Positions 52,331 through 62,938 of a stretch of DNA of 64,000 bases are shown here, piece by piece. Within the stretch, counting starts at the first letter, position 1, and each line of letters opens with the position of its first letter. The DNA is taken from assembly GCF_009192765.1 (NCBI RefSeq), contig NZ_VOHQ01000002.1, positions 620,001 to 684,000 of the forward strand, read 5' to 3'. The notes below the pieces were generated by a model. That model was not told where the DNA came from. It did no database searches and saw nothing but the letters and a program-made list of their open reading frames with translations. Source of the DNA: Agriterribacter humi. Its GTDB lineage: Bacteria; Bacteroidota; Bacteroidia; Chitinophagales; Chitinophagaceae. A program made the position numbers and the translations under genes.

Positions 52331-52395
52331 AACGCCCATGTAATTTTTTTCATTACAAAGTAATGTATAAAAGGGCGTTCTCCCGCTGTGCGGGA
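52331..52395. repeat. Nested hairpins and a TCCCGC/GCGGGA palindrome before secE
   Basis: AACGCCC (52331-52337) pairs with GGGCGTT (52373-52379), enclosing CATTAC-AAA-GTAATG (52351-52365). Directly after follows TCCCGC-TGT-GCGGGA (52381-52395), a relative of the palindrome in tRNA-like unit 3. Confidence 0.65.
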
Positions 52396-52433
52396 CAGGC
52401 GTCTGACAAAAATGTAAAAAATAAACTATACGG

Positions 52434-52631
52434 ATGAATAAAATAAGTGCTTACCTTAAAGATTCATATCATGAATTGATGGAGAAGGTGACCTGGCCCA
52501 CCTGGCAGCAATTGCAACAGTCTACCACCATTGTTTTAATTGCTACTCTTATAATAACCGCGTTGGTGTGGGTAATGGACTATGCCAGCAATTCGATATT
52601 AAAATTTGTTTACTCCTTATTTAAATACTAA
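52434..52631 (+). CDS. secE: Preprotein translocase subunit SecE
   Basis: SecE is the small essential partner of SecY in the inner-membrane translocon. The 65-residue protein has the amphipathic N-terminal ELMEKVTWPTWQQLQQST block, with the conserved VTWPT, then one transmembrane helix (about 29-50, TIVLIATLIITALVWVMDY). This is the short, single-helix form usual outside Enterobacteria. The stop overlaps the nusG start by one base (TAATG), so the two are translationally coupled. Confidence 0.95.
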   Translation: MNKISAYLKDSYHELMEKVTWPTWQQLQQSTTIVLIATLIITALVWVMDYASNSILKFVYSLFKY

Positions 52632-53194
52632 TGGAAGAAGTAGTTAATGAACAGGAAACCAAATGGTACGTGTTACGTGTAGTGAGTGGTAAGGAAAGAA
52701 AGGTAAAAGAATACCTTGACAAAGAAATTGCGCGCAGCGATTGGGGGAAAGTTGTAAAGCAGGTTTTTCTTCCCGTGGAAAAAGTATATAAAGTTCAGAA
52801 TGGCAAAAAAGTGATGCGGGAACGAAACTTTTATCCCGGCTATGTGATGATTGAGGTAGAACCGGGTAAACTGAACGATGATATCATTTCCACCATTAAA
52901 AACACCAATAGTGTTATTCATTTCCTGGGTAAAGAAAACCCCATTGCCCTGCGTAAGGTTGAAGTAAATAAAATGCTGGGTAAGGTTGATGAAATGAGCG
53001 ATGGCGGTGTAACAATGAGTGAGCCCTTTATTGTAGGTGAAACGATTAAGATTATTGATGGACCTTTTAATGATTTTAACGGTGTTATTGAAGAGGTAAA
53101 CGATGAAAAGAAGAAATTAAAAGTAAATGTAAAAATATTCGGCAGGGCTACGCCCGTGGAGTTGAATTACATGCAGGTAGAAAAATTAGCCTGA
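52631..53194 (+). CDS. nusG: Transcription termination/antitermination factor NusG
   Basis: NusG binds RNA polymerase, modulates pausing and couples to Rho or the ribosome. The 187-residue protein has the NGN domain (WYVLRVVSGKERKVKEYL, NFYPGYVMIEV; about 12-120) and the C-terminal KOW domain (VGETIKIIDGPFNDFNGVIEEV; about 136-185). A terminator follows 30 bases after the stop. The expected rplK-rplA-rplJ-rplL-rpoB-rpoC genes do not follow, which is noteworthy. Confidence 0.96.
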   Translation: MEEVVNEQETKWYVLRVVSGKERKVKEYLDKEIARSDWGKVVKQVFLPVEKVYKVQNGKKVMRERNFYPGYVMIEVEPGKLNDDIISTIKNTNSVIHFLGKENPIALRKVEVNKMLGKVDEMSDGGVTMSEPFIVGETIKIIDGPFNDFNGVIEEVNDEKKKLKVNVKIFGRATPVELNYMQVEKLA

Positions 53195-53224
53195 TCCATA
53201 CTTTAGCTTTTTTGAAAATATCAG

Positions 53225-53249
53225 ACCCGCTTTCATGGCGGGTTTTTTT
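53225..53249 (+). terminator. Rho-independent terminator after nusG
   Basis: ACCCGC (53225-53230) pairs with GCGGGT (53238-53243), followed by seven T residues. Confidence 0.85.
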
Positions 53250-53360
53250 ATATGCTGCTACAATCACAATTTCATTACCATACCGCAATATTTCATATAT
53301 CTTATCGTTTTTTTATATTGGTCACTGGTGCTTGCACCGGTATTTCCAAATTCCAATATT

Positions 53361-53723
53361 ATGAAAAGGGTAACCATTCTGCTACTTACCTCCTGTTGCA
53401 TTTTTTTTTCCTGCAACAAGGAAGATCATTTTGCTGGTGTTGAAGTTCGCATACATAATGCTACCCCTGTTCAAATAGAAAAATTGGTTATCCTTAGTGC
53501 GGGGGGTGAAGTTGTATTTGATATGCTTGCTCCCCGGTTTACTACGGGTTACCGGGCTGTTGCAGCTACGCCTGAAAACCTTGCCTGCATAATGGAAGCA
53601 GGAGGTGGCCGGCAACAAATGCTGACCGGAGAAGGGGTAAATATGACTTATAAGGGGTATTACACTTGCAAACTAATATATGATGCTGACGCACAATTGT
53701 CTATGCAACTGATTAAAGATTAA
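53361..53723 (+). CDS. Small lipoprotein of unknown function
   Basis: The 120-residue protein starts at ATG 53361 with a lipoprotein signal and a lipobox ending IFFSC (cysteine at about residue 17), followed by NKEDH. The mature part (about 100 residues) is likely beta-rich, with VEVRIHNATPVQIEKLVILS and YKGYYTCKLIYDADA. I do not recognise a family. The frame is open upstream to 53235, but that part is not signal-like and covers the nusG terminator. It is a separate transcript between nusG and pyrG. Confidence 0.68.
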   Translation: MKRVTILLLTSCCIFFSCNKEDHFAGVEVRIHNATPVQIEKLVILSAGGEVVFDMLAPRFTTGYRAVAATPENLACIMEAGGGRQQMLTGEGVNMTYKGYYTCKLIYDADAQLSMQLIKD

Positions 53724-53752
53724 ACCCATTAAATTCTCTTAATCTTTATTAC

Positions 53753-53776
53753 ACCTCCCTAACAAGGAGGTTTTTT
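53753..53776 (+). terminator. Rho-independent terminator after the small lipoprotein gene
   Basis: ACCTCC (53753-53758) pairs with GGAGGT (53766-53771) around a 7-base loop, then a T run. Confidence 0.8.
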
Positions 53777-53847
53777 AATTATACACCAGAATATCATTTT
53801 TTCCACATTCCGGGATACCCGGTTCCATATGTCGGAATAAAAAGCTG

Positions 53848-53855
53848 TAACTTTG
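53848..53855 (+). promoter_or_regulatory. -7 box upstream of pyrG
   Basis: TAACTTTG matches TAnnTTTG. It leaves a leader of roughly 100 bases before ATG 53965. Confidence 0.5.
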
Positions 53856-53961
53856 CATGACCTTCAATATATTTCTTCCATTTGCGGGTCACTGTAAGAC
53901 TGGCGATTCATTAAGAATAATCATATTTTAAAGAAGATCTAAACATTATTAATCTATTTAA

Positions 53962-55611
<1,650 letters not shown>

Positions 55612-55676
55612 CAGGCTTGTTTTTGCCTCTTACCGAAACAATTTGGTTTACACCCTTAAAGTTTATTCAAAGATGT

Positions 55677-55684
55677 TACCTTTG
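55677..55684 (+). promoter_or_regulatory. -7 box of yidC
   Basis: TACCTTTG matches TAnnTTTG, 22 bases before ATG 55707. Confidence 0.55.
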
Positions 55685-55706
55685 CCCACTCAAATTTTAA
55701 GGTAAT

Positions 55707-57551
55707 ATGCAGTTTGATAAAAATGCGATTCTGGGTTTTGTATTGCTCGCTTTAATGTTTCTGGGTTTTTTTTACTTTACACGCCAGGGTCAGCTTGATG
55801 TAGAAAAGCAAAAAAAGCATATACAGGATTCACTGGCTGTTCTTCAACCCAAGGTAGACAGTAGCGTAGCACGTGCAGATTCTGTGCAGTTAGCAACCCA
55901 GAGCAAAGTGGCTGCAGCAGGGCAGTTTGTAACGGCTGTAAGTGGTGCAGAAAAAGAAACTATACTTGAAAATGATGTGCTTAAAGTTACTTTTACCAAT
56001 AAGGGAGCGCAACCTAAATTGGTAGAATTAAAGAACTACAAATCCATAGATAGTCAGTCTGTTAAACTTGTACAGGAAGGCTTCGATAAATTAAGCTATC
56101 CTGTAAATACGGCTGCCAACCGTTCTATACAGATCAGCGATCTTTATTTTGGCGGAGGGGAAATTACCAAAAACGCAGATGGAAGTCAAACCATAACCTA
56201 CCAGTTAAAAGATTCTTCGGGGCAGGGCATTCTTCACCGTTTTACACTGCACCAGGAACAATATATGATTGACTGGAGTATTGAAATTGACGGGGTCAAT
56301 AGTTTGCTTACGCAAAATAGCATCAATCTTTTATGGCAAAATGAAGTAAAGCAGCATGAAAAAGATATTATAACAGAAAAGAGGGAAACACAGGTGGGCT
56401 TCTGGACAAAAGATGAGTATGATTATTTTACCCTGGGACGCTCCTCCGAAAAGCAATTTGAAAGTCCCGTTCACTGGCTCAGTGTAAAGCAAAAGTTCTT
56501 TAATACAACGCTTATAGCAAAAAATAATTTTAGTTCGGGAAATATTCATTGTACCGAAAGTCACGACTCTACCGGTGTGATCACTGCCGCGTCTGCAAAT
56601 CTTAAAATAACGCTTCCGGCAGAAAATAAAGCCACTGTTCCGCTCCGGATATATTATGGACCCAACGATTACAAAATTTTAAAAAGTTATGATATCGGGC
56701 TTCAGGATGTAATTAACCTGGGGCAGGGGATTTACGCTTTTGTGAAGTATATCAACAAATGGCTGGTGATGCCGGTTTTTGATTTCTTTAAGGGATTTGT
56801 GGGAAGCTATGGAATTGTAATTGCACTGCTCACCATATTTATCCGCCTGCTTACTTCACCGTTGGTATATACCAGTTATCTCAGTGGGGCTAAAATGAAA
56901 GCCCTGCGTCCTGAGTTGGACATCCTGAAAGCAAAACTGAAAGACGATCAGCAGGCTTATGCTATGGAACAAATGAAAGTATACAGGAGTGCGGGGGTTA
57001 ATCCTTTGGGGGGCTGTATACCGGCGCTGCTGCAGATCCCGATATTCTTTTCACTATATAGCTTTTTTAATGCTACAATTGAACTAAGGGGACAGAATTT
57101 TTTATGGGCCAATGATCTCTCATCGTATGATTCCATTCTTACATTTGGTTTCAATATTCCATTTTATGGCAGTCATATCAGTTTATTCACTATCCTTGCT
57201 ACTGTAACCAGTCTTTTGATATCTGTATACAGCATGGCTCAAACGCCCAACATGGACAATCCCATGATGAAATACATGCCCTATATTTTCCCTGTAATGC
57301 TGCTGGGCATTTTTAACGGATTACCTTCTGCGCTTACCTGGTATTATACGGTATCCAACCTCATCACACTTACCCTTCAGTATGTGATCCAGAATTTTAT
57401 TATTGACCATGATAAAATTTTAGCCAAACTTGAGTTGAACAAGAAAAAGCCCAAAACAAAAAGCAAGTGGCAGGAGCGGCTTGAGCAGATGCAGGAAACG
57501 CAAAAACAATTGCAGGTAAAAAACAAGCAACAGGGTGGGGGAAAGCGGTAA
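55707..57551 (+). CDS. yidC: Membrane protein insertase YidC
   Basis: YidC inserts and folds inner-membrane proteins, alone or with SecYEG. The 614-residue protein has an N-terminal membrane helix (ILGFVLLALMFLGFFYF), a large periplasmic P1 domain (about 65-340) and the conserved C-terminal insertase core. The core shows FFKGFVGSYGIVIALLTIFIR, KALRPELDILKAK, GVNPLGGCIPALLQIPIFFSLY and a last FPVMLLGIFNGLPSALTWYY block. The tail is basic (KKKPKTKSKW and KQQGGGKR), as in ribosome-contacting forms. No adjacent rnpA or membrane-associated rpmH genes are present, so the usual rpmH-rnpA-yidC cluster is absent, as is common in Bacteroidota. Confidence 0.96.
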   Translation: MQFDKNAILGFVLLALMFLGFFYFTRQGQLDVEKQKKHIQDSLAVLQPKVDSSVARADSVQLATQSKVAAAGQFVTAVSGAEKETILENDVLKVTFTNKGAQPKLVELKNYKSIDSQSVKLVQEGFDKLSYPVNTAANRSIQISDLYFGGGEITKNADGSQTITYQLKDSSGQGILHRFTLHQEQYMIDWSIEIDGVNSLLTQNSINLLWQNEVKQHEKDIITEKRETQVGFWTKDEYDYFTLGRSSEKQFESPVHWLSVKQKFFNTTLIAKNNFSSGNIHCTESHDSTGVITAASANLKITLPAENKATVPLRIYYGPNDYKILKSYDIGLQDVINLGQGIYAFVKYINKWLVMPVFDFFKGFVGSYGIVIALLTIFIRLLTSPLVYTSYLSGAKMKALRPELDILKAKLKDDQQAYAMEQMKVYRSAGVNPLGGCIPALLQIPIFFSLYSFFNATIELRGQNFLWANDLSSYDSILTFGFNIPFYGSHISLFTILATVTSLLISVYSMAQTPNMDNPMMKYMPYIFPVMLLGIFNGLPSALTWYYTVSNLITLTLQYVIQNFIIDHDKILAKLELNKKKPKTKSKWQERLEQMQETQKQLQVKNKQQGGGKR

Positions 57552-57622
57552 ATGAGATGTGAATAGTTGGAACTTAGTGTTTATTATACATAGCATTCTT
57601 TTTTTAACATATCTGTTTTTTA

Positions 57623-57652
57623 ACAGGGCAATACAACCTTGCCCTGTATTTT
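57623..57652 (+). terminator. Probable terminator after yidC
   Basis: ACAGGGCAA (57623-57631) pairs perfectly with TTGCCCTGT (57639-57647) around a 7-base loop; the following T run is short (ATTTT). Confidence 0.6.
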
Positions 57653-57688
57653 ACTATCTTTATCCATATAACCCTTAATAAACAGAAT

Positions 57689-58348
57689 ATGTTCAGATAC
57701 TTGCTTTTTACAGCAACGGCATTGATAACCAGCAATATAACAGAGGCGCAAAAAATACTTTCGGAAGGAACGATTGTATATGATATAACGGTACAAACCG
57801 GGAGCAAAGAGCCTCAACTGGCTGATATGTTTGACGGCGTTACTACTACCATATATTTAAAAGGCAGCCAAAGCCGTACAGAAATGATCAGCCCTCTTGG
57901 CTCTACAATTACACTTCAGGATGCTAAGAATAATACAGGAGTAGTACTCAAAGAATATGGTAATCAGAAATTGCTGATCCACATGACCAGGCAGGACTGG
58001 ACCGACCTGAATAAAAAATATGCAGGCATTACTTTTACGCCCCAAAATGAAACCAAAACTATTGCAGGATATACATGTCAGAAAGCAGTGGCCAAATTAA
58101 AAGATGGAACCAGTTTTACTGTTTTTTATACAAAGGAACTGATGACAGAAAACAAGGATTATGATTACCAGTTCAAAAATTTACCCGGTCTTCCGCTTGA
58201 ATATGAATCTGCTGTTGGCAACCTGAAGGTAAAATATACTGCATCAAAAATTGCGTTTGACCCCGTACCTGTTCAAAAATTCAGTATCCCGGTTAGCGGT
58301 TACCGTGAACTTACTTACCAGGAAAGTACTAAATTGAAAGGGAATTAG
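57689..58348 (+). CDS. Exported protein, GLPGLI/DUF4412-like
   Basis: The 219-residue protein has a signal peptide (about 1-20, ITEAQ). It continues with ILSEGTIVYDITVQTG, a repeated edge-strand pattern and KTIAGYTCQKAVAKLKDG. The segment FKNLPGLPLEYESAVGNLKVKYTASKI recalls the GLPGLI family and the related DUF4412 group, both Bacteroidota families of uncharacterised exported beta-rich proteins. Function is unknown. It lies after yidC and is preceded by TATCTTTA (57656-57663), close to the -7 consensus. No partner gene is adjacent on the same strand. Confidence 0.75.
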   Translation: MFRYLLFTATALITSNITEAQKILSEGTIVYDITVQTGSKEPQLADMFDGVTTTIYLKGSQSRTEMISPLGSTITLQDAKNNTGVVLKEYGNQKLLIHMTRQDWTDLNKKYAGITFTPQNETKTIAGYTCQKAVAKLKDGTSFTVFYTKELMTENKDYDYQFKNLPGLPLEYESAVGNLKVKYTASKIAFDPVPVQKFSIPVSGYRELTYQESTKLKGN

Positions 58349-58411
58349 TGCTGCGCAATAACAATAATTGCTAGGAGGGAAATGTTTTAAAAAGTCTCAC
58401 GAAGCTTTTCA

Positions 58412-58828
58412 TTAACGCAAACGGTCAATACTTTTTACCAATTTCTGATCTTTATATATACCTCTCATAGCGAGTATAAAACATAAGGGGGTCAGGAAAT
58501 AAAAAGCAGACCACAGGTTGAATGCTCCCTGAACAAATGTTTCAATCTGCATATAATACAACCAGCCCGAAATAATACAAAGCGCCAAACCCGTAAAGCA
58601 CAGCTTTTGCTGCATCCCCCTGCTCTTATATAAAAATACGGCTACGAAGGCTACCAGCCCTGTTGCAACAGCAGCGATAATCAAAAATAAACTGCTTGTT
58701 GCACTAAGCATATTGTATTCATTTATACCGTTTGCTATCTTGTTACCATTATAAATGGGAAAGCGAAGGGTAAGAAAGGAAAAAACAGCGGCAAGTAGCA
58801 GCCAGATGGTTTGCATACGTTGTAACAT
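58412..58828 (-). CDS. DUF4293 family membrane protein
   Basis: The 138-residue protein has four hydrophobic segments and the pattern MLQRMQTIWLLLAAVFSFLTLRFPIYNG, LFLIIAAVATGLVAFVAVFLYKS and a late FLTPLCFILAMRGIYKDQKLVKSIDRLR. The N-terminal IQTIWL-type helix and the C-terminal RxxKxxKxxDRLR end are typical of DUF4293, a small Bacteroidota membrane family of unknown function. It follows glyA on the minus strand with 40 bases between them and may be cotranscribed. Confidence 0.88.
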   Translation of the reverse strand: MLQRMQTIWLLLAAVFSFLTLRFPIYNGNKIANGINEYNMLSATSSLFLIIAAVATGLVAFVAVFLYKSRGMQQKLCFTGLALCIISGWLYYMQIETFVQGAFNLWSAFYFLTPLCFILAMRGIYKDQKLVKSIDRLR

Positions 58829-58868
58829 ACGGGGTGTGTATTTATTAAAAGAATGGCAGTGTCCTTAT

Positions 58869-60149
58869 TTAGCCTAATCCGGGATATAATGGAAACTGCT
58901 GCATAAACCGGTGAACCTGTTCCTGCACCGCTTCTATCTGCTTTACATTTTCCGTATTTGTCAGCACAGTGTCAATCATTTCTACAATCGGTTCCATATG
59001 TTCCTCCTGCATCCCCCGGGTAGTAACTGCAGGTACACCTACCCGTATGCCTGAAGTTACAAACGGACTTTTATCATCAAAAGGCACGGCATTTTTATTT
59101 AAGGTAATATGAGCCTTATCCAGTGTTTCCTGTGCTTTTTTGCCGGTCAAATTTTTATTCCTTAAATCTATCAGCATTAAGTGATTATCTGTACCATTGC
59201 TGATAAGATCATACCCGCGTTTCACAAAAGCTGTAGCCATTGCCTGTGCGTTGCTGATCACCTTTTTTGCATATGCAGTGTAATCATCGGTTAGTATTTC
59301 ACCAAAAGAAACCGCTTTAGCGGCTATTATATGTTCTAATGGTCCGCCCTGCACGCCCGGAAAAACAGCCAGGTCGAGCAGTGCACTCATTGGGCGTATA
59401 TTTCCTTTGGGATCCTTTACCCCAAATGGGTTATCAAAGTCGTGGCGCAGCATAATAATACCTCCCCTGGGACCCCGTAACGTTTTATGAGTGGTGGAAC
59501 TAACAATATGGCAATGTTCAAAAGGGTCGTTTAATAATCCTTTGGCGATCAGTCCGGCCGGGTGGGCGATATCTGCCAGCACCAATGCGCCGATTTTATC
59601 GGCCACTTCACGAATGCGCTTGTAATCCCAGTCGCGGCTGTAAGCCGAAGCGCCGCAAATAATCAGTTTAGGCTTTTCTGCCAGGGCAGTAGCTTCCAGT
59701 TGGTCGTAATCTACCGTTCCTGTATCTTTTTTTACGCCATAAAACAGGGCCTGGTAGTTCTTGCCACTAAAATTGGCGGGACTGCCGTGGGTAAGATGAC
59801 CGCCCATGCTAAGGTTCAGTCCTAAGATTTTATCACCCGGTTTTAAGCAGGCCAGAAAAACGGCGGTATTGGCCTGGGCGCCGCTATGGGGCTGCACATT
59901 TGCCCAACTGGCGTTAAAAATCTGCTTTAAGCGGTTTATAGCGATGGTTTCAATTTCATCTATTACTTCGCATCCGCCATAAAAGCGTTTGCCGGGGTAG
60001 CCTTCAGCATATTTATTGGTAGGAACAGTGCCCATGGCCTCCATTACCTGCAGGGAAGTAAAGTTCTCCGATGCGATCAATTCAATACCGTTGCGCTGGC
60101 GTTGCAGCTCTTTATTGATAAGATCAAATATTTGTGTATCCTTTTGCAT
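58869..60149 (-). CDS. glyA: Serine hydroxymethyltransferase
   Basis: GlyA converts serine and tetrahydrofolate to glycine and 5,10-methylene-tetrahydrofolate, the main one-carbon source feeding FolD (13375-14244). The 426-residue PLP enzyme shows [51 protein letters not shown], and the Schiff-base lysine in [15 protein letters not shown] (about 227). The start ATG 60149 gives a standard N-terminus; the in-frame ATG at 60170 would cover the -7 box. On the minus strand TATTTTTG lies four bases before this ATG, as in folD. Confidence 0.96.
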   Translation of the reverse strand: MQKDTQIFDLINKELQRQRNGIELIASENFTSLQVMEAMGTVPTNKYAEGYPGKRFYGGCEVIDEIETIAINRLKQIFNASWANVQPHSGAQANTAVFLACLKPGDKILGLNLSMGGHLTHGSPANFSGKNYQALFYGVKKDTGTVDYDQLEATALAEKPKLIICGASAYSRDWDYKRIREVADKIGALVLADIAHPAGLIAKGLLNDPFEHCHIVSSTTHKTLRGPRGGIIMLRHDFDNPFGVKDPKGNIRPMSALLDLAVFPGVQGGPLEHIIAAKAVSFGEILTDDYTAYAKKVISNAQAMATAFVKRGYDLISNGTDNHLMLIDLRNKNLTGKKAQETLDKAHITLNKNAVPFDDKSPFVTSGIRVGVPAVTTRGMQEEHMEPIVEMIDTVLTNTENVKQIEAVQEQVHRFMQQFPLYPGLG

Positions 60150-60153
60150 GGCG

Positions 60154-60161
60154 CAAAAATA
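60154..60161 (-). promoter_or_regulatory. -7 box of glyA
   Basis: The minus strand reads TATTTTTG, then CGCC and ATG 60149. The four-base gap predicts a leaderless transcript. Confidence 0.55.
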
Positions 60162-60220
60162 GGGTAACAATCTTGAATTTTACTATTTTCACGTTTTCAA
60201 AGCATCAATGTTTTGTATAC

Positions 60221-61213
60221 ATGAAAGCAATTATACCCGTAGCAGGGGCAGGCACCAGGCTGCGTCCGCATACATATACCCAACCCAAAGCACTTATTCC
60301 CCTTGCAGGAAAAACATTGCTAAGCATTATTGTTGATCAGTTGGCTGAAGCCGGTATTAAAGAGTTTGTTTTTATTATTGGCTACCTCGGGGATAAGATA
60401 CAGGATTATGTGAAACAGCATTATCCACACCTGCAGTGTCATTTTATTTTGCAAAATGAAAGACAGGGTTTGGGGCATGCCATTTATCTTACCAGAGATA
60501 TTGTTGCTAAAGATGAAATATTCATAGTGTTGGGGGATACGATTTGCGAGTATGATGTGAAAGCTGTTTTATACAGCGGTGATTCCATGCTTGGCGTAAA
60601 AAAAGTGGATGATCCCCGAAATTTTGGCGTTGCCGAAATTGATGAAAATGGTGTTATTACCAAAGTGGTGGAAAAACCGCAAATACCTAAATCCAATATG
60701 GCGCTTGTGGGCATCTATAAAATAAAAGATACAGGTTTCCTTTTTTCCTGTCTCGAAACCAATATCAGCAGAGGGATAAAAAGCAGGAATGAATACAGCC
60801 TTACCGATGCCCTTGAATGTATGATAACGAGCGGGGCGGACTTTAAATCGTTTAAAGTGCAAAACTGGTTCGATTGCGGGCGAATAGATACCCTGCTGGA
60901 AAGCAATGCTACCCTAATGAAAAAGCTGGGAGGTAAAATAGCTCCGGATCATATTTTCGAAAATGTAATTATTGTACCTCCTGTCAGCATTGGCAGCGGG
61001 TGCGAGATCAGCAATGCGATCATAGGACCTAACGTGGCAATTGGCGAGCAGGCAAAAATTGCTTATTCCATTATAAAGGATTCTATTATTGGAGATTTCG
61101 CCAGTTTATTTGATGTTGTATTGCATAAGTCGCTCATTGGAAGTGATACCGAAATTAAGGGTGAAACCCGCACTTTGAACATTGGTGACAACACACAAAT
61201 TGATTTGGGATAA
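60221..61213 (+). CDS. Sugar-phosphate nucleotidyltransferase (glucose-1-phosphate thymidylyltransferase-like)
   Basis: The 330-residue protein starts IIPVAGAGTRLRPHTYTQPKA, the NTP-binding loop of sugar nucleotidyltransferases, followed by IPLAGKTLL and VLGDTICEYD. The C-terminal part (about 240-325) has hexapeptide-type repeats of a left-handed beta-helix (SIGSGCEISNAIIGPNVAIG and SIIGDFASLF), as in RfbA/GlmU-like or mannose-1-phosphate guanylyltransferase homologues. Which sugar it activates cannot be told. It is divergent from glyA with 71 bases between them. It could provide a nucleotide sugar for surface glycans, but the glycan cluster is about 13 kb away. Confidence 0.87.
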   Translation: MKAIIPVAGAGTRLRPHTYTQPKALIPLAGKTLLSIIVDQLAEAGIKEFVFIIGYLGDKIQDYVKQHYPHLQCHFILQNERQGLGHAIYLTRDIVAKDEIFIVLGDTICEYDVKAVLYSGDSMLGVKKVDDPRNFGVAEIDENGVITKVVEKPQIPKSNMALVGIYKIKDTGFLFSCLETNISRGIKSRNEYSLTDALECMITSGADFKSFKVQNWFDCGRIDTLLESNATLMKKLGGKIAPDHIFENVIIVPPVSIGSGCEISNAIIGPNVAIGEQAKIAYSIIKDSIIGDFASLFDVVLHKSLIGSDTEIKGETRTLNIGDNTQIDLG

Positions 61214-61516
61214 ATAGCAAAGAACCAAATCACAAATAGCAAGAACCGAACCTTCCTGCCGGCAGGCAAGCCTGCCCGTTGTGGCGGATACATATCTTAA
61301 ATCCGAAGCCGGAAATCCGAAATTCGAGGGAATACAAAGCACCAAGAACCAAATAAAATTCAAATTTCAAATCCGAAGCGAAAATCCGAAATCCAAACGG
61401 ATTCAATCTCAAATCTAAGATCTCAAATTTCAAATTATTAAGTCCGAATTCGGAAATCCGACAGGAATTGCAACGATAAACTATCAATCACTAACTATAA
61501 ACTTAATCCATCCATT
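61214..61516. repeat. Intergenic repeat tract with several dispersed repeat families
   Basis: No gene is seen. Positions 61255-61288 hold CCTGCCGGCAGGCAAG and GCCTGCCCGTTGTGGCGG, a GC-rich palindromic word. Positions 61300-61460 hold many AAATCCGAAAT and CAAATTTCAAAT words. 61343-61365 repeats 12516-12538 exactly. Confidence 0.75.
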
Positions 61517-62470
61517 ATGCCTCCCTTTTCCAACCGCATCACCCGTCTTTTCAATATTAGCTATCCCATTATACAGGCAGGCATGGTTTGGGCAAGCGGG
61601 TGGAGGCTGGCATCGGCGGTAAGCAATGCCGGGGGGTTGGGTTTAATTGGCAGCGGCAGCATGTACCCCGATGTGCTGAGGACCCATATTCAAAAATGCA
61701 AAGCAGCTACCACAAATACGTTTGGCGTAAACATTCCCTTGTTATATCCCGGTATTGAAAAGCACATACAAATTGTAATAGAAGAAAAAGTGCCTGTAGT
61801 TTTTACATCCGCCGGCAATCCTGCAACATGGGCGGGCACATTAAAAGATAAAGGTATTATTGTGGTGCACGTGGTAAGCAGCAGCAAATTTGCCCTGAAA
61901 GCGGAATCCGCAGGATGCGATGCAGTGGTTGCCGAGGGTTTTGAAGCTGGTGGACATAATGGGAGAGAGGAAACTACCAGTATGGTATTGATACCTGCTG
62001 TTTGCAATGCTGTAGCTATTCCGGTAATAGCCGCAGGCGGCATTGCTACCGGGAGACAAATGCTGGCAGCAATGGTGCTGGGCGCTGAAGCTGTACAGAT
62101 AGGCAGCCGGTTTGTGGCCAGCGTGGAAGCATCTTCGCACATTAATTTTAAAAATGCAATTGTACATGCAACAGAAGGAGATACCATGTTGTCATTAAAA
62201 AAGGTAGTACCGGTAAGATTGCTGAAAAACAAATTTTTTGAGGAGGTTCAGGATGCGGAAAACCAAGGAGCAGAAAGCGACATATTAAGGGAAATATTGG
62301 GTAAAGGCAGGGCAAAAAAGGGAATGTTTGAAGGCGATCTGGAAGAGGGGGAACTGGAGATTGGTCAGGCAAGTGCACTCATCAGTGATATTCTTCCCGC
62401 CGCCAGCATTGTGAAGAATATTTACCGCGAATTTGGTTTGGCTATTGCAAATCCTGTAAAAAAAATATAA
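61517..62470 (+). CDS. Nitronate monooxygenase / FabK-like flavin oxidoreductase
   Basis: The 317-residue FMN-dependent TIM-barrel protein starts ISYPIIQAGMVWASGWRLAS and shows SNAGGLGLIGSGSM, FGVNIPLL, VVAEGFEAGGHNGREETTSM, IPVIAAGGIATGRQMLAAM and LGAEAVQIGSRF. This is the NMO (2-nitropropane dioxygenase) superfamily, which also includes enoyl-ACP reductase FabK. The GGHNG motif with the catalytic-type His fits nitronate monooxygenase, but substrate assignment within the group is unsafe. It is followed by a small CarboxypepD_reg protein gene after nine bases on the same strand. Confidence 0.87.
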   Translation: MPPFSNRITRLFNISYPIIQAGMVWASGWRLASAVSNAGGLGLIGSGSMYPDVLRTHIQKCKAATTNTFGVNIPLLYPGIEKHIQIVIEEKVPVVFTSAGNPATWAGTLKDKGIIVVHVVSSSKFALKAESAGCDAVVAEGFEAGGHNGREETTSMVLIPAVCNAVAIPVIAAGGIATGRQMLAAMVLGAEAVQIGSRFVASVEASSHINFKNAIVHATEGDTMLSLKKVVPVRLLKNKFFEEVQDAENQGAESDILREILGKGRAKKGMFEGDLEEGELEIGQASALISDILPAASIVKNIYREFGLAIANPVKKI

Positions 62471-62479
62471 TTTAATGGT

Positions 62480-62881
62480 ATGAAACCGAAATCCGTTTTT
62501 CTTTCAACTTTGCTGGTCTTTTCTTTTTCGGCTGCAATAGCCGATCCGGGAGTTCCGGAGAAAGGAGTTGAAGAAGAGATGGTAAGCGGGATGGTGATGG
62601 ACATGGATAGCAAGAAGCCTTTAAGGGATGTGAATATTACCGCTATTCTTAACTCCAAACGGGAGAAAATTGCTTTAACAGATATGAACGGGGGGTATAG
62701 TTTTATTATGCTTAAGCCCGGAACGTATAAATTGGTTTTTGAAAAAGAAGGGTATAAAAAAGTAATCAAAGAAAGGGTACTGGTGAAAAATAAAACTTCA
62801 TTGCAGCTTAATATAGAAATGCCCGAATTCGTTCCTTTTTCCGAACGTGGACCATCCGCCTGGCATTTTTTTGATTATTAA
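62480..62881 (+). CDS. Exported carboxypeptidase-regulatory-like domain protein
   Basis: The 133-residue protein has a signal peptide (about 1-21, ending AAIA). It then carries a single CarboxypepD_reg-like beta-sandwich (about 35-120): VSGMVMDMDSKKPLRDVNI, NGGYSFIMLKPGTYKLVF and an EGYKKVIKERVLV strand. This is the same kind of domain found at the N-terminus of TonB-dependent receptors (see 1828-4299), here alone. Function is unknown. It lies nine bases after the flavin oxidoreductase gene and ends convergent with the ROK gene. Confidence 0.78.
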   Translation: MKPKSVFLSTLLVFSFSAAIADPGVPEKGVEEEMVSGMVMDMDSKKPLRDVNITAILNSKREKIALTDMNGGYSFIMLKPGTYKLVFEKEGYKKVIKERVLVKNKTSLQLNIEMPEFVPFSERGPSAWHFFDY

Positions 62882-62938
62882 TAATGCTTTCTTATCAGCA
62901 TGCTTTTTGTGTTTCTTTCATTTTACTTTCGCATCAGT

